Positions 1 through 7,791 of a DNA stretch of 37,364 nt are shown piece after piece. The DNA comes from Lachnospiraceae bacterium (GTDB lineage Bacteria; Bacillota; Clostridia; Lachnospirales; Lachnospiraceae). The DNA lies in the NCBI GenBank assembly GCA_017543445.1, contig JAFYGB010000058.1, forward strand, positions 1-37,364. The letters are read 5' to 3'. Positions within the stretch are counted from its first letter, which is position 1; each line of letters opens with the position of its first letter. The position numbers and the translations under genes are program-made. The notes beneath the pieces were generated by a model that was not told the DNA's origin, ran no database searches, and was given only the letters and a program-made list of their open reading frames with translations.

Positions 1-29
1 CTACAACTCAAGTAGGCCTCATAGCTCTC

Positions 30-97
30 TTGGGATGTTGACACCCAACCAAAAGGAAGAACTCTTCTGGAATCAGGCTTAGTGCCTGGTTTCCGGA
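30..97. other. Two adjacent hairpins at the left window edge
   Basis: One hairpin pairs TTGGG (30-34) with CCCAA (44-48). The second, at 66-97, pairs TCTGGAA with TTCCGGA around an inner stem CAGGC/GCCTG with a 5-base loop. They lie directly after the stop of the small minus-strand ORF, so they could be a terminator or attenuator (there is no good U-run), a structured RNA, or the end of a mobile element lying outside the window. Confidence 0.4.
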
Positions 98-105
98 GAT
101 CGTTT

Positions 106-189
106 TCACAAATCGTGTCCACTTACTTGACTATAGTTCATAGCGCAACTAAACGCCAAAATAATAGCTATTAATCTTTTAACTCTCAT
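106..189 (-). CDS. 27-codon signal-peptide-like ORF, possibly truncated gene
   Basis: It begins ATG at 189 after a good ribosome site (AAGGAG at 199-204). The peptide starts MRVKRLIAIILAFSCAMNY: a basic start, a hydrophobic stretch and small residues with a Cys, like the signal peptide of a secreted protein or lipoprotein. A TGA stop (106-108) then cuts it short, and further in-frame stops follow. It could be a genuine short secreted peptide or leader peptide, or the 5' end of a secreted-protein gene that has been broken. Its downstream context is outside the window. The name and function are unknown. Confidence 0.35.
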   Translation of the reverse strand: MRVKRLIAIILAFSCAMNYSQVSGHDL

Positions 190-204
190 TTTATGACTCT
201 CCTT

Positions 205-385
205 CATTATTATGTTTATTCCCGCATAATACGAAGCAGATGCCGATCCGGTATGCCCTTCCTGCATTCCGTGACCGTGCGGTTTAGCATCGCCCAGTCA
301 TGAATTTCAGCGTGCTGATAATTTGTTTAGAAATTATCGAACAAAGCTCGCCCCCTCCCCACATTTTTCTGATTTTTTCAAGACA
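205..385 (-). promoter_or_regulatory. Long structured 5' leader of unknown type
   Basis: About 180 bases lie between the promoter at 391-419 and the start codon at 189. They contain a perfect 8-bp hairpin (GATAATTT pairing with AAATTATC, 317-338), followed by GC-rich stretches with further pairing potential (GATGC and GCATC segments around 235-290). The length and the short AT-rich run before the ribosome site resemble a riboswitch or other cis-regulatory leader. I could not match it to c-di-GMP-I, SAM, THF, preQ1 or T-box consensus elements from memory. Confidence 0.35.
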
Positions 386-390
386 ATATT

Positions 391-419
391 AATATAATAT
401 ACAACAGACAAAATGTCAA
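391..419 (-). promoter_or_regulatory. sigma-A promoter reading leftward off the window
   Basis: Read on the minus strand there is a perfect -35 TTGACA (414-419), a 17-base spacer and a -10 TATATT (391-396). It points toward the small ORF at 106-189 and leaves a leader of nearly 200 bases before its start codon. It lies just beyond the stop codon of the DUF2156/GNAT gene, so it starts a new transcription unit. Confidence 0.75.
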
Positions 420-425
420 CAAAAT

Positions 426-1856
426 TTATGGACGATTATTTAAAGTAAACCAGTAAAACTCTTCTTCCTCATCACTCAGGACAAAACCATTTTTCGTGAT
501 CATCTTATATGATGCCAGATTCTCATGATAGCACCGTGCCTTGCAGCTTAGCCCGAGTTCCTGCGAGGCATAGCGTGCCATTGCGCCGAATGCAGCTGCG
601 CCGTAACCGTGGCCGTGAAATGCGGGGCGTATTCGACAGCCGATCTCCACATCGCCCCGGGAGGTGAACTGCCAGAGGATGCCTTCGCCGATCATTTCCC
701 CGTCGGGCGTTTCGCGGATCGCGAAATTGATTGAATCACCGCAGGCATTGTCATGGAGGATCGAGTGATAGAACAAACCTTCACAGACCGGTCCGGTCAA
801 TGATACATCCTCGCGGTAATCATAACCCCAGTAGCGGTTATTCTCGACATCGGTGTTGAGCAGGTAACAGGCATGCTTATCTTCCGGACGGATCTCGGTC
901 AGAACGACCATGCCGGCGTTAAGTGTCGGAAAAGCCTCCGAAACACGGGCTCCGGGCGTATTCACATGTACCAGATATTTATGTCCCATCGAGATCGGAT
1001 GATATTGCTGTTTCGATGTACGAAGCCCGGAATCACCCGAATCATCCTCACGGTTAATGGTTGTGCATTTGCCGGGGAAAAGCTCGTCTACGAGCCTCAC
1101 AAGGCCATTATACATGGTCGGATACGCCCCTTCATAAGAAAGCAGTGCCTTCTCTACGTGGATGACCAGCATATTACCGACGATCTCTGCTACAGAGAAG
1201 GCGGCGATCGCATCCTCGACTTCAAGCACGGCGACGATCATATCGAAACGATCTGCCACGTTCAGAAGCTCCTGCGCTGCTGCGAGTTCCAACTTCTCGA
1301 GATGGTTTGCGTCCGTATGCTCTGTTTCATACTGTTGCAGCATCGCTTCCAGTTTCGAACCGTCTTCATTCGTAAGCAAACGAACCTTCGGCTCTCCGTA
1401 CATTTTCCGGAATTTATTGATGTGGTTGCGCTGTCCGCTGTATTTCTTACCCGCGAAGGTTTTCGCTTCCTCAAACGAGTAAATGTAATCACTCCAACGA
1501 CGATCATAAGCCCCCATGGAATTCGGAAAGTGCGGATCCTTTTGGATCGTCGCAAACATCGACTCAGAGACAGGATAGAAACGAAGAGGGATATTCCCAG
1601 CCTTCACATACAGTATCAGCTCATCGATCATTCCATCCGGATCCTTACCAACCGGATAAGTAAAGGCTGGCTGGTCTCCTACGTTTTGTCGCAGTACGAA
1701 TGTATCATTCCACACACAGAACTGCATATCCGTGCCTTTATTCCACAGGATCAGACCACCCGCTGTTATATCGCTCGCCGGCGGATCGGTAACAAGCGGC
1801 AGAAAACCTCGGATCTCATATAGTTTCTCCAAAGAATACTTCTCAAATTCAAGCAC
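426..1856 (-). CDS. DUF2156 (LPG-synthase C-type) plus GNAT acetyltransferase fusion
   Basis: A 476-residue cytoplasmic protein with two acyltransferase-fold parts. Residues about 5-285 resemble DUF2156, the aminoacyl-phosphatidylglycerol synthase C-terminal family; conserved-looking stretches include GQRNHINKFRK and TINREDDSGDSGLR. Residues about 310-476 are a GNAT acetyltransferase, with the acetyl-CoA loop region around RIRPAFHGHGYG and the C-terminal YHENLASYKMITKNGF typical of the RimJ/RimL group. The start chosen is GTG at 1856, because GGGAGG sits 8 bases before it; the upstream ATG at 1883 lacks such a site and would place the Shine-Dalgarno sequence inside the gene. There is no signal peptide or membrane segment. 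The gene has its own promoter at 1915-1943, and a c-di-GMP riboswitch unit lies further upstream. The substrate is unknown. Confidence 0.8.
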   Translation of the reverse strand: MLEFEKYSLEKLYEIRGFLPLVTDPPASDITAGGLILWNKGTDMQFCVWNDTFVLRQNVGDQPAFTYPVGKDPDGMIDELILYVKAGNIPLRFYPVSESMFATIQKDPHFPNSMGAYDRRWSDYIYSFEEAKTFAGKKYSGQRNHINKFRKMYGEPKVRLLTNEDGSKLEAMLQQYETEHTDANHLEKLELAAAQELLNVADRFDMIVAVLEVEDAIAAFSVAEIVGNMLVIHVEKALLSYEGAYPTMYNGLVRLVDELFPGKCTTINREDDSGDSGLRTSKQQYHPISMGHKYLVHVNTPGARVSEAFPTLNAGMVVLTEIRPEDKHACYLLNTDVENNRYWGYDYREDVSLTGPVCEGLFYHSILHDNACGDSINFAIRETPDGEMIGEGILWQFTSRGDVEIGCRIRPAFHGHGYGAAAFGAMARYASQELGLSCKARCYHENLASYKMITKNGFVLSDEEEEFYWFTLNNRP

Positions 1857-1914
1857 TGCGTAAACCTCCCATAGCCACGCCATCGTATCAGCAGATGCTG
1901 TTAAAACTGTTTTT

Positions 1915-1943
1915 ATGATATTGTAATTTCAGGGAGATGTCAA
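1915..1943 (-). promoter_or_regulatory. sigma-A promoter of the DUF2156/GNAT gene
   Basis: Minus strand: -35 TTGACA (1938-1943), 17-base spacer, -10 TATCAT (1915-1920). It gives a leader of about 50 bases to the GTG start at 1856. This promoter lies downstream of the riboswitch, so the gene can be expressed without passing the riboswitch terminator. Confidence 0.7.
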
Positions 1944-1962
1944 GAAAAAGAATTCCAGAAAC

Positions 1963-2006
1963 GCAAATGCCCCGTTAAACTAGGGGAAAGTTAACGGAGC
2001 ACTTGC
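1963..2006 (-). terminator. Long hairpin between riboswitch and DUF2156/GNAT gene
   Basis: Two 17-base arms (1963-1979 and 1990-2006) pair with only three differences, two of which can be G-U pairs, around a 10-base loop. On the minus strand it is followed by a mixed T-rich stretch rather than a clean U-run. It probably ends transcripts that come through the riboswitch. It could also be a structural part of a longer RNA. Confidence 0.5.
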
Positions 2007-2129
2007 ATGTGTAAATAAGGAAGGGATGTATACAAAAAAAGTCAGTAAACGATTTTAGGTTGAAAATCCGGTGCCAAGAGCACATTACAGGCGGTTTTTC
2101 GGGCCTGTACAGGAAGAAGAAAAAGGTAC

Positions 2130-2161
2130 AAAAAAACTCCCCGGCTATAGTTTCCGTGGAG
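2130..2161 (-). terminator. Expression-platform terminator of the c-di-GMP riboswitch
   Basis: Minus strand: the stem CTCC(A)CGG pairs with CCG(G)GGAG around a 9-base loop (2137-2161) and is followed by seven Ts (2130-2136). It lies 27 bases after the aptamer, the usual place for a class I riboswitch expression platform. Another hairpin (ACAGGC/GCCTGT, about 2087-2108) follows. Confidence 0.75.
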
Positions 2162-2187
2162 GCTATTGACATACCAAAACAAACGAT

Positions 2188-2256
2188 GGCAACTGGCTAT
2201 CCGGTATTACCCGAACCCTATAGCTTTGCGTCCTTACCTTACGATAAGTTTGCCCC
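2188..2256 (-). ncRNA. Cyclic-di-GMP-I (GEMM) riboswitch aptamer
   Basis: The minus-strand sequence has the hallmarks of the class I c-di-GMP aptamer. P1 is GGCAA closing with TTGCC. A hairpin CTTATC/GGTAAG is capped by a GTAA (GNRA) tetraloop. The nearly invariant GGACGCAAAGC follows, then a third stem GCTAT/ATAGC and the closing CCAGTTGCC. Class I aptamers bind the second messenger with a guanine in the joining segment and a tetraloop-receptor contact. It is preceded by a perfect promoter and followed by an intrinsic terminator, so it is expected to act by transcription attenuation. The regulated gene is unclear: the next gene begins about 330 bases away and has its own promoter. Confidence 0.9.
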
Positions 2257-2285
2257 ACATATCTTCTTCAATTTTCAACACCTTG

Positions 2286-2314
2286 ATTATACCAAGTCCC
2301 TTTACGCTTGTCAA
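2286..2314 (-). promoter_or_regulatory. Consensus sigma-A promoter for the c-di-GMP riboswitch
   Basis: Minus strand: perfect -35 TTGACA (2309-2314), 17-base spacer and perfect -10 TATAAT (2286-2291). Transcription would start about 20 bases before the aptamer. Confidence 0.85.
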
Positions 2315-2344
2315 TAGGTTTTTTAAAAAAAGTTTAGAAAAATT

Positions 2345-3748
2345 TTAGATTTCTTTTTTGGGCGTATTTGAAGCGAAATCTTTGAGTTTCCGATAGACAT
2401 CTCCCACGTGTTCAATGCCGATGCACGTAACGTTTTTCGGGATCTGCAGCTGCTTTACGGCAACGGCCGGAAGCATGCAAACAGAGAAGCCGAGTTTCGC
2501 GGCCTCGTTCAAACGCTGCTGTGCCATGGAGACCTGGCGCACCTCTCCCGTCAGGCCCACTTCGCCGAATACAAGCAGGTTCTCCGGAATGACGAGATCC
2601 CGATAACTGGAGATCAATGCAGTCAGGATGCCCAGATCCAGTGATGGTTCCGCGATACGCATACCACCGGCGATATTGATATATACGTCGTACTCATACA
2701 TGGGCAGGTTCAGTTTCTTCTCCAGTACTGCCGTAAGTAACTGCACACGGTTCGGATCTGCTCCGGTCGTATTTCGACGAGGCAGATTTAAGTTCGTACG
2801 TGCCACGAGCGCCTGGATCTCCAAAAGGACCGGACGCGTTCCTTCCATCGCGCAAGTCACGACGGAACCGGGAGCCTCCACGGGACGCCCCTTCAACATA
2901 TACTCTGATGGGTTCGCAACGGGAACCAGACCGGTCTCCTGCATCTCGAAGACACCGATCTCGTTCGTCGAACCGAAACGATTTTTAACAGCGCGAAGCA
3001 GACGGTACGCCACGCTCCGCTCTCCCTCAAAGTAAAGGACCGTATCTACCATATGTTCGAGAACACGCGGTCCTGCGACTACACCCTCCTTCGTCACATG
3101 ACCGACCAGGAAGATCGGGATACCCAGGCCCTTACTGAGCATCAAAAATACATTCGTCGCCTCCCGCACCTGGGTCACACTGCCCGGCGAAGAAGGGACT
3201 TCCTCATGAAACATGGTCTGTATGGAGTCTATGATGACGATATCCGGGTTTTCCGAGCGAATGGTATCCTCGATGGGGCGCAGGTTCGTCTCGCAGTACA
3301 AAAGCATGGTATCGGCAAATGCGCCCATACGATCTGCACGCATGCGGATCTGCTTCGCCGACTCCTCGCCGGAAATATACAGAACGCGCTTTCCATCCGC
3401 CGCCAGGTTACGGCACATCTGCAGCAGGATCGTGGACTTTCCGATACCGGGATCACCGCCGACCAAAACCAGAGAACCGGGAACGATACCTCCGCCGAGA
3501 ACGCGGTCCAACTCACTGATATGCGTGGAGATACGGGCATGCTCTGCCGTGGAAACTTCATTGATCGCTACCGGCTTCACCGGATCCAGGACCGGGCGGG
3601 ATATAGTTCCCTTCCCTGCGGTCTTCGGTGCCTTCGGTTCTTCAACGAAACTGTTCCACTCTTTACATGCCGGACACTGTCCGAGCCATTTGCTGCTTTC
3701 GTATCCGCATTCCTTACAGAAAAATGCGACGTCCTTTGCCTTCGCCAT
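2345..3748 (-). CDS. radA: DNA repair protein RadA/Sms
   Basis: A RecA-like ATPase that promotes branch migration and processing of recombination intermediates. At 467 residues it has the usual length. The order is the family's own: an N-terminal four-Cys zinc finger (CKECGYESSKWLGQCPAC, residues about 11-28), Walker A GGDPGIGKST near residue 95, the RadA-specific KNRFGS motif near 256, and a C-terminal Lon-protease-like domain (from about 290) with the GGMRI and GEVGLTGEVR stretches. The ATG at 3748 follows GAGGAG by 6 bases. It is the last gene after mcsA-mcsB-clpC and a small gene, the position radA commonly holds in Firmicutes. A hairpin (about 3788-3815) between it and the preceding gene may reduce read-through. 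Confidence 0.97.
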   Translation of the reverse strand: MAKAKDVAFFCKECGYESSKWLGQCPACKEWNSFVEEPKAPKTAGKGTISRPVLDPVKPVAINEVSTAEHARISTHISELDRVLGGGIVPGSLVLVGGDPGIGKSTILLQMCRNLAADGKRVLYISGEESAKQIRMRADRMGAFADTMLLYCETNLRPIEDTIRSENPDIVIIDSIQTMFHEEVPSSPGSVTQVREATNVFLMLSKGLGIPIFLVGHVTKEGVVAGPRVLEHMVDTVLYFEGERSVAYRLLRAVKNRFGSTNEIGVFEMQETGLVPVANPSEYMLKGRPVEAPGSVVTCAMEGTRPVLLEIQALVARTNLNLPRRNTTGADPNRVQLLTAVLEKKLNLPMYEYDVYINIAGGMRIAEPSLDLGILTALISSYRDLVIPENLLVFGEVGLTGEVRQVSMAQQRLNEAAKLGFSVCMLPAVAVKQLQIPKNVTCIGIEHVGDVYRKLKDFASNTPKKEI

Positions 3749-3787
3749 TTGAACTCCTCAAAATGTTAAATCGTGCACAAAACCATG

Positions 3788-3815
3788 CGCGGACCATTCC
3801 GTAACGAATGATCCG
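3788..3815 (-). terminator. Hairpin between the small conserved gene and radA
   Basis: GCGGA and ATTC segments pair with GAAT and TCCGC around a 6-base loop. On the minus strand it is followed by ATGGTTTTGTG, a weak U-run. It is likely a partial terminator that sets radA expression below that of clpC. Confidence 0.45.
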
Positions 3816-3832
3816 CCGCATAGTAAGCGATA

Positions 3833-4249
3833 TTATGCATGCTTCTTAACGGTTACAGCGACCGGTTTTCCCTGCTCAAGCTCGATATTCAGAGCCAGCT
3901 TTCCGCCGAGGTTGGTACGCAGCAGATCGACCTGCTTGTTATCCAGATATACCTCATAATCGGTCTCATCTTCGAGCATCACGATGACCTGTGCGGTCTT
4001 CGGCCCCTCTACCGTGAAACTTACGCCGTCTTTTGTGGTCGTGTAATCAAACACGGACGTTCCCGGAACCGACTCGTACGCAAACAAACCATTTCGCTCC
4101 AGCTTCGTGATCTCTTCGAAGGTCTTTACCTTGAAAACATCTCCGCCATAGGAAAAGCCGTCCAGCTTCGCTTTCTGTGCGAGGGTGTAATCCCCGAAGC
4201 AAAGTTTTCCGTCTGCCTGCTGCTTGATCAATTCTTTTACGACTGCCAT
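3833..4249 (-). CDS. Conserved hypothetical protein of the clpC operon
   Basis: A 138-residue soluble protein with no signal peptide or membrane span. The first 60 residues contain an unusual conserved-looking stretch (DGKLCFGDYTLAQKAKLDGF, then FKVKTFEEITKLERNG), and the second half reads as a small beta domain. Similar proteins in Clostridia are often labelled 'endosialidase', as far as I recall, but I see no glycosidase features, so I do not adopt that name. ATG at 4249 follows GGAGG. The gene begins 18 bases after the clpC stop, so it is co-transcribed with the stress operon. The function is unknown. Confidence 0.8.
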   Translation of the reverse strand: MAVVKELIKQQADGKLCFGDYTLAQKAKLDGFSYGGDVFKVKTFEEITKLERNGLFAYESVPGTSVFDYTTTKDGVSFTVEGPKTAQVIVMLEDETDYEVYLDNKQVDLLRTNLGGKLALNIELEQGKPVAVTVKKHA

Positions 4250-4267
4250 TTTGTTGCCTCCTGCATG

Positions 4268-6709
4268 TTATGCTTTTTTATTGAATAATAATCCGTTTTC
4301 GTCTGCCGAGATGATGACCTTATCACCCTTCTTGATGGTGCCTTCCAGGATCTCTTCGGCCAGTTTATCTTCCAGACTGGTCTGGATGGTCCGACGCAGC
4401 GGACGCGCGCCGTATTTCTCATCATAGCCGTGCTCGACCAGATAGTTCTTCGCCTTCTCGTCGATATCAAGTTGGATGTTCATCTGGTCCTTAACGCGGC
4501 CCTGGATCTCCGAGAGCATCACATCCGCGATCTCGATCATCTGGTCGCGTCCCAACGAATGGAACACGATCTGTTCATCGATACGGTTTAAGAACTCCGG
4601 TTTGAACATCTGCTTCACTTCGTCCATCACGCGGGTCTTCATGTACTCGTAATCCGCTTTCGCATCTGACGCGGCTCCGAAACCGAGGCGCTTCGGCGAA
4701 ACGATGTTCGCTGCACCACAGTTGGATGTCATGATCAGGACGGTATTGCGGAAATCGACCCGACGTCCCTGGGAGTCGGTGATCTGTCCGTCGTCCAGCA
4801 CCTGAAGCAGAATGTTGAACACATCCGGATGTGCCTTCTCGATCTCGTCAAAAAGGATGACCGAGTACGGGTTCCTGCGGACCTTCTCAGAGAGCTGGCC
4901 GCCCTCTTCGTAGCCCACGTATCCAGGTGGAGAACCAACGAGTTTACTTACGCTGTGCTTCTCCATGTATTCCGTCATGTCGACGCGAATGAGTGCATTT
5001 TCCGTTCCGAAGATTGCTTCGGCCAATGCTTTCGAGAGTTCAGTCTTACCGACACCGGTCGGTCCCAAAAACAGGAAGGAACCGGTCGGGCGCTTCGGGT
5101 TCTTCAGGCCCACACGACCGCGGCGGATCGCACGCGATACCGCGGAAACTGCCTCGTCCTGTCCGATCACCCGCTTATGCAGGATCTCTTCGAGTTTCTT
5201 CAGGCGCTGCGTCTCACCCTCTTCGAGGGTACGCACCGGGATCTTCGTCCAACCTGAAACGACATCGGCGATCTCTTCCGCACCGACGGTCAGTTCGCGG
5301 TTCTCCTTCTGCTGCTCCCATTTCTTCAGAAGCGCATCGATCTTCTCCTGCTTCTTCTGCTGTTTTTTATGGATCTCTCCGGCCTTCTCATAGTTCTCGG
5401 ATTTGATATATTCTTCTTTGGTTTTATTGAGTGCCTCCATCTCCTCTTCGAGCTTCTTAACCTCTTCGGGCGGATTAAACGCCGAGAGTCGCAGTTTGGA
5501 GGCTGCTTCGTCCATAAGGTCGATCGCCTTATCCGGGAGGAAACGGTCGTTGATATAGCGAATGGACAGTTTCACTGCTGCCTGCAGTGCTTCATCCGTG
5601 ATGGTCACTTTATGGTGTGCTTCATACGCGGGACGCAGACCCTTCAGGATCTCGATGCTCTCCGCTTCGTTCGGTTCATCGACCATGACCGGCTGGAAAC
5701 GGCGTTCGAGCGCCGCGTCCTTCTCGATGTGTTTGCGGTACTCGTCGATCGTGGTGGCACCGATAATCTGGATCTCGCCACGCGCCAGGCTGGGCTTCAG
5801 GATGTTGGAGGCATCCAACGCGCCCTCTGCGCCGCCGGCACCGATGATCGTATGGATCTCGTCGATGAACAACAGTACATTTTTATCCAAGCGAACTTCA
5901 TCGATCAGGTTCTTGATACGCTCTTCGAACTCACCGCGATACTTCGAACCTGCGACCATGCCGGACAGATCCAGCATGACCAGTCGCTTATCCGCGATAC
6001 TATCTGGAACATTACCGTCCGCGATCCGCTGTGCCAGGCCTTCGATGACGGCCGTCTTACCAACACCAGGCTCACCGATCAGGCAGGGGTTATTCTTCGT
6101 CCTGCGGCTCAGGATCTGGATGATACGGCCGATCTCCGTCTCTCTTCCGATGACCGGATCGATCTCGTTCTTCGCGGCCAATGCGGTCAGATCCCGCGAA
6201 TATTTATTCAGTGTAGGTGTCTTACCTTTTGCTGCGCGCATGTGGTCGATCTCATCCCGGACTTCGTTGCGGTCCGCGCCCATGGACTGGAAGATATCGA
6301 CATACATCCGGCGGATATCCACCTTCAGTGTATTTAAGATCTTACGCGCTGCGCAGTCATTCTCCCGCAGGATCGCGATCAGGATGTGCTCGGTACCTAC
6401 GAGCTGGCTCTGCATACGCATGGATTCTTTTGCAGCCTGCTCGAGGATGAGCCGTGCACGCGGTGTGTAACCGCCGGCGTCCGCGACCATGGCCGAGCTG
6501 ACCGGCGAGATGACCTCCTCGATCAGGTGTCCGACCTTCTCAGCGGTGATGCCATACTTCGCGAGGATCTCGGAAGCGATCGTATCATCTACCCGCAGGA
6601 TACCCAGCAGGAAATGCTCCGACCCTATATAACTGTGGCCGAACTGCGCGGCGGCCTTCTGTGCCTCTTCGAGCACGGCCTGCGCTTTTCTGGTATAACG
6701 TTCAAACAC
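4268..6709 (-). CDS. clpC: ATP-dependent Clp protease ATP-binding subunit ClpC
   Basis: A AAA+ unfoldase (about 813 residues) that feeds substrates to ClpP and works with McsB-marked proteins. Order: N-terminal Clp repeat domain (1-140); first ATPase module with Walker A GEPGVGKT near residue 210 and Walker B LLFIDEIH; the ClpC-specific linker with a UVR-like coiled segment (EEYIKSENYEKAGEIHKK); second ATPase module with GPTGVGKTE, the pore loop GYVGYEEGG and sensor residues in LMTSNCGA. The start is placed at GTG 6709, giving MFERYTRKAQ as in other ClpC proteins, with AGAGG 9 bases before it; the TTG at 6730 has no comparable site. It follows mcsB by 42 bases. Confidence 0.97.
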   Translation of the reverse strand: MFERYTRKAQAVLEEAQKAAAQFGHSYIGSEHFLLGILRVDDTIASEILAKYGITAEKVGHLIEEVISPVSSAMVADAGGYTPRARLILEQAAKESMRMQSQLVGTEHILIAILRENDCAARKILNTLKVDIRRMYVDIFQSMGADRNEVRDEIDHMRAAKGKTPTLNKYSRDLTALAAKNEIDPVIGRETEIGRIIQILSRRTKNNPCLIGEPGVGKTAVIEGLAQRIADGNVPDSIADKRLVMLDLSGMVAGSKYRGEFEERIKNLIDEVRLDKNVLLFIDEIHTIIGAGGAEGALDASNILKPSLARGEIQIIGATTIDEYRKHIEKDAALERRFQPVMVDEPNEAESIEILKGLRPAYEAHHKVTITDEALQAAVKLSIRYINDRFLPDKAIDLMDEAASKLRLSAFNPPEEVKKLEEEMEALNKTKEEYIKSENYEKAGEIHKKQQKKQEKIDALLKKWEQQKENRELTVGAEEIADVVSGWTKIPVRTLEEGETQRLKKLEEILHKRVIGQDEAVSAVSRAIRRGRVGLKNPKRPTGSFLFLGPTGVGKTELSKALAEAIFGTENALIRVDMTEYMEKHSVSKLVGSPPGYVGYEEGGQLSEKVRRNPYSVILFDEIEKAHPDVFNILLQVLDDGQITDSQGRRVDFRNTVLIMTSNCGAANIVSPKRLGFGAASDAKADYEYMKTRVMDEVKQMFKPEFLNRIDEQIVFHSLGRDQMIEIADVMLSEIQGRVKDQMNIQLDIDEKAKNYLVEHGYDEKYGARPLRRTIQTSLEDKLAEEILEGTIKKGDKVIISADENGLLFNKKA

Positions 6710-6751
6710 GTTGGTTTTCCTCTCTTTCAAACATTACTGACAAAACTTATG

Positions 6752-7789
6752 TCAGCCGACGATCTCGGGCAATGCCGACCGGAGATACTCCGCTCGAAGC
6801 ACGTTCAGCTCGTTCTCGTCCAGTTCTTTTTGATAGTGTACGCGGAGGTTATCCGGAGACACCATCAGCATCAATTTATACAAACTGATGGGTTTGGCAA
6901 ATGAGACCTTATCCGCGGATGCAGCGATGCGGATACGGGACAGGTTCAGAAGCGCTTCGTCGTACCGCATGTAGCGGGCATATTTCAAGATACCATAGGA
7001 ACGGTAGACTTCGTCGTCATTCTGCAGGCTGAAGCGCTGTGCGCGGATGTTGCGCACGCGGCGTTCGGAGCCCGCCAGCTGCATGCCGACCTTCGTCAGC
7101 ACCGACATGATCTCCGACTCGCTCTGGCCGAGTGTCTTCTGGTTGTAGATCACATACAGACCGCTCGGATTCTTATCTTCATAAACGAAGGCGTCGCGGA
7201 TCGCCACACCGTAGCGTCCCAGTTCCGAAGTGATGGTACGGAACCGCTGACTCGAAGCCAGCAGCGGCAAATGCAGCACGAGATACGCGCGCATGCCGGT
7301 CCCGACATTCGTAGGAAACGCCGTCATATAACCATACTTATCGTCAAATGCGTAGTTATAGGTTTCATTGATCGCGTCATCCAGACGGTCTGCCTTCGCA
7401 TAGGCTTCCCTCAGATGGAGACCGCTCTCACTGACCTGCAGACGCAGGTGATCGTCGCAGTTAAACAGCACACTGTAGCTCTCATCCTCCGATACCGTCA
7501 AAGCGATATCTTCGGTCTCCCGAAGGGATGTCTTCGTAAGTACGCTCCGCTCCAGCAAAGCATTCTTCTGCATGCCATCCATCTCCGAAAGATGCAGGCT
7601 GTGGTTCTCCACGCCCTGGGCCGAAAGGATGCCGGAAACGTGGTTCATCAGCTCGCTGCAGAGTTTTTTCCGCTGGTCCGACGGCAGTTTTTCGGGAAAC
7701 ATCTTCCCCTGTATATTTCTGCGCAAACGGATGCGGCTTCCAACGATCACATCCTGCTCTGCGCCGATTCCCTCATACCATTTATCCAT
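6752..7789 (-). CDS. mcsB: Protein-arginine kinase McsB (divergent active site)
   Basis: A phosphagen-kinase-fold enzyme that phosphorylates arginine residues and so marks proteins for ClpCP. At 345 residues it is slightly short for the family. Family stretches are visible: SRIRLRRNI (residues about 19-27), LDDAINETYNYAFDDKYGYM, the strongly conserved PTNVGTGMRAY, and NQKTLGQSE. Two places differ from what I recall of the family. The segment usually near NEEDH or NGEDH reads NCDDHLR, and the glycine/glutamate loop usually YGEGxE reads FVYEDKNPSG. Activity may therefore be altered. It lies 2 bases after the mcsA stop, so the two are translationally linked. Confidence 0.92.
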   Translation of the reverse strand: MDKWYEGIGAEQDVIVGSRIRLRRNIQGKMFPEKLPSDQRKKLCSELMNHVSGILSAQGVENHSLHLSEMDGMQKNALLERSVLTKTSLRETEDIALTVSEDESYSVLFNCDDHLRLQVSESGLHLREAYAKADRLDDAINETYNYAFDDKYGYMTAFPTNVGTGMRAYLVLHLPLLASSQRFRTITSELGRYGVAIRDAFVYEDKNPSGLYVIYNQKTLGQSESEIMSVLTKVGMQLAGSERRVRNIRAQRFSLQNDDEVYRSYGILKYARYMRYDEALLNLSRIRIAASADKVSFAKPISLYKLMLMVSPDNLRVHYQKELDENELNVLRAEYLRSALPEIVG

Positions 7790-7791
7790 GG

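Noticed and set aside
205-385. Second c-di-GMP riboswitch in the left-edge leader
   Set aside because: It lacks GGACGCAAAGC, the GNRA tetraloop stem and the closing segment seen in the riboswitch at 2188-2256.
1975-2172. 65-codon frame on the minus strand between riboswitch and DUF2156/GNAT gene
   Set aside because: Its ATG lies in the terminator region of the riboswitch, there is no ribosome site, and it reads through hairpins.
3833-4249. Endosialidase annotation of the small clpC-operon gene
   Set aside because: The 138-residue protein has no glycosidase or tail-spike features; the label looks like a propagated name.
5369-6337. 322-codon open frame opposite clpC
   Set aside because: Shadow of a highly conserved gene, with no ribosome site.
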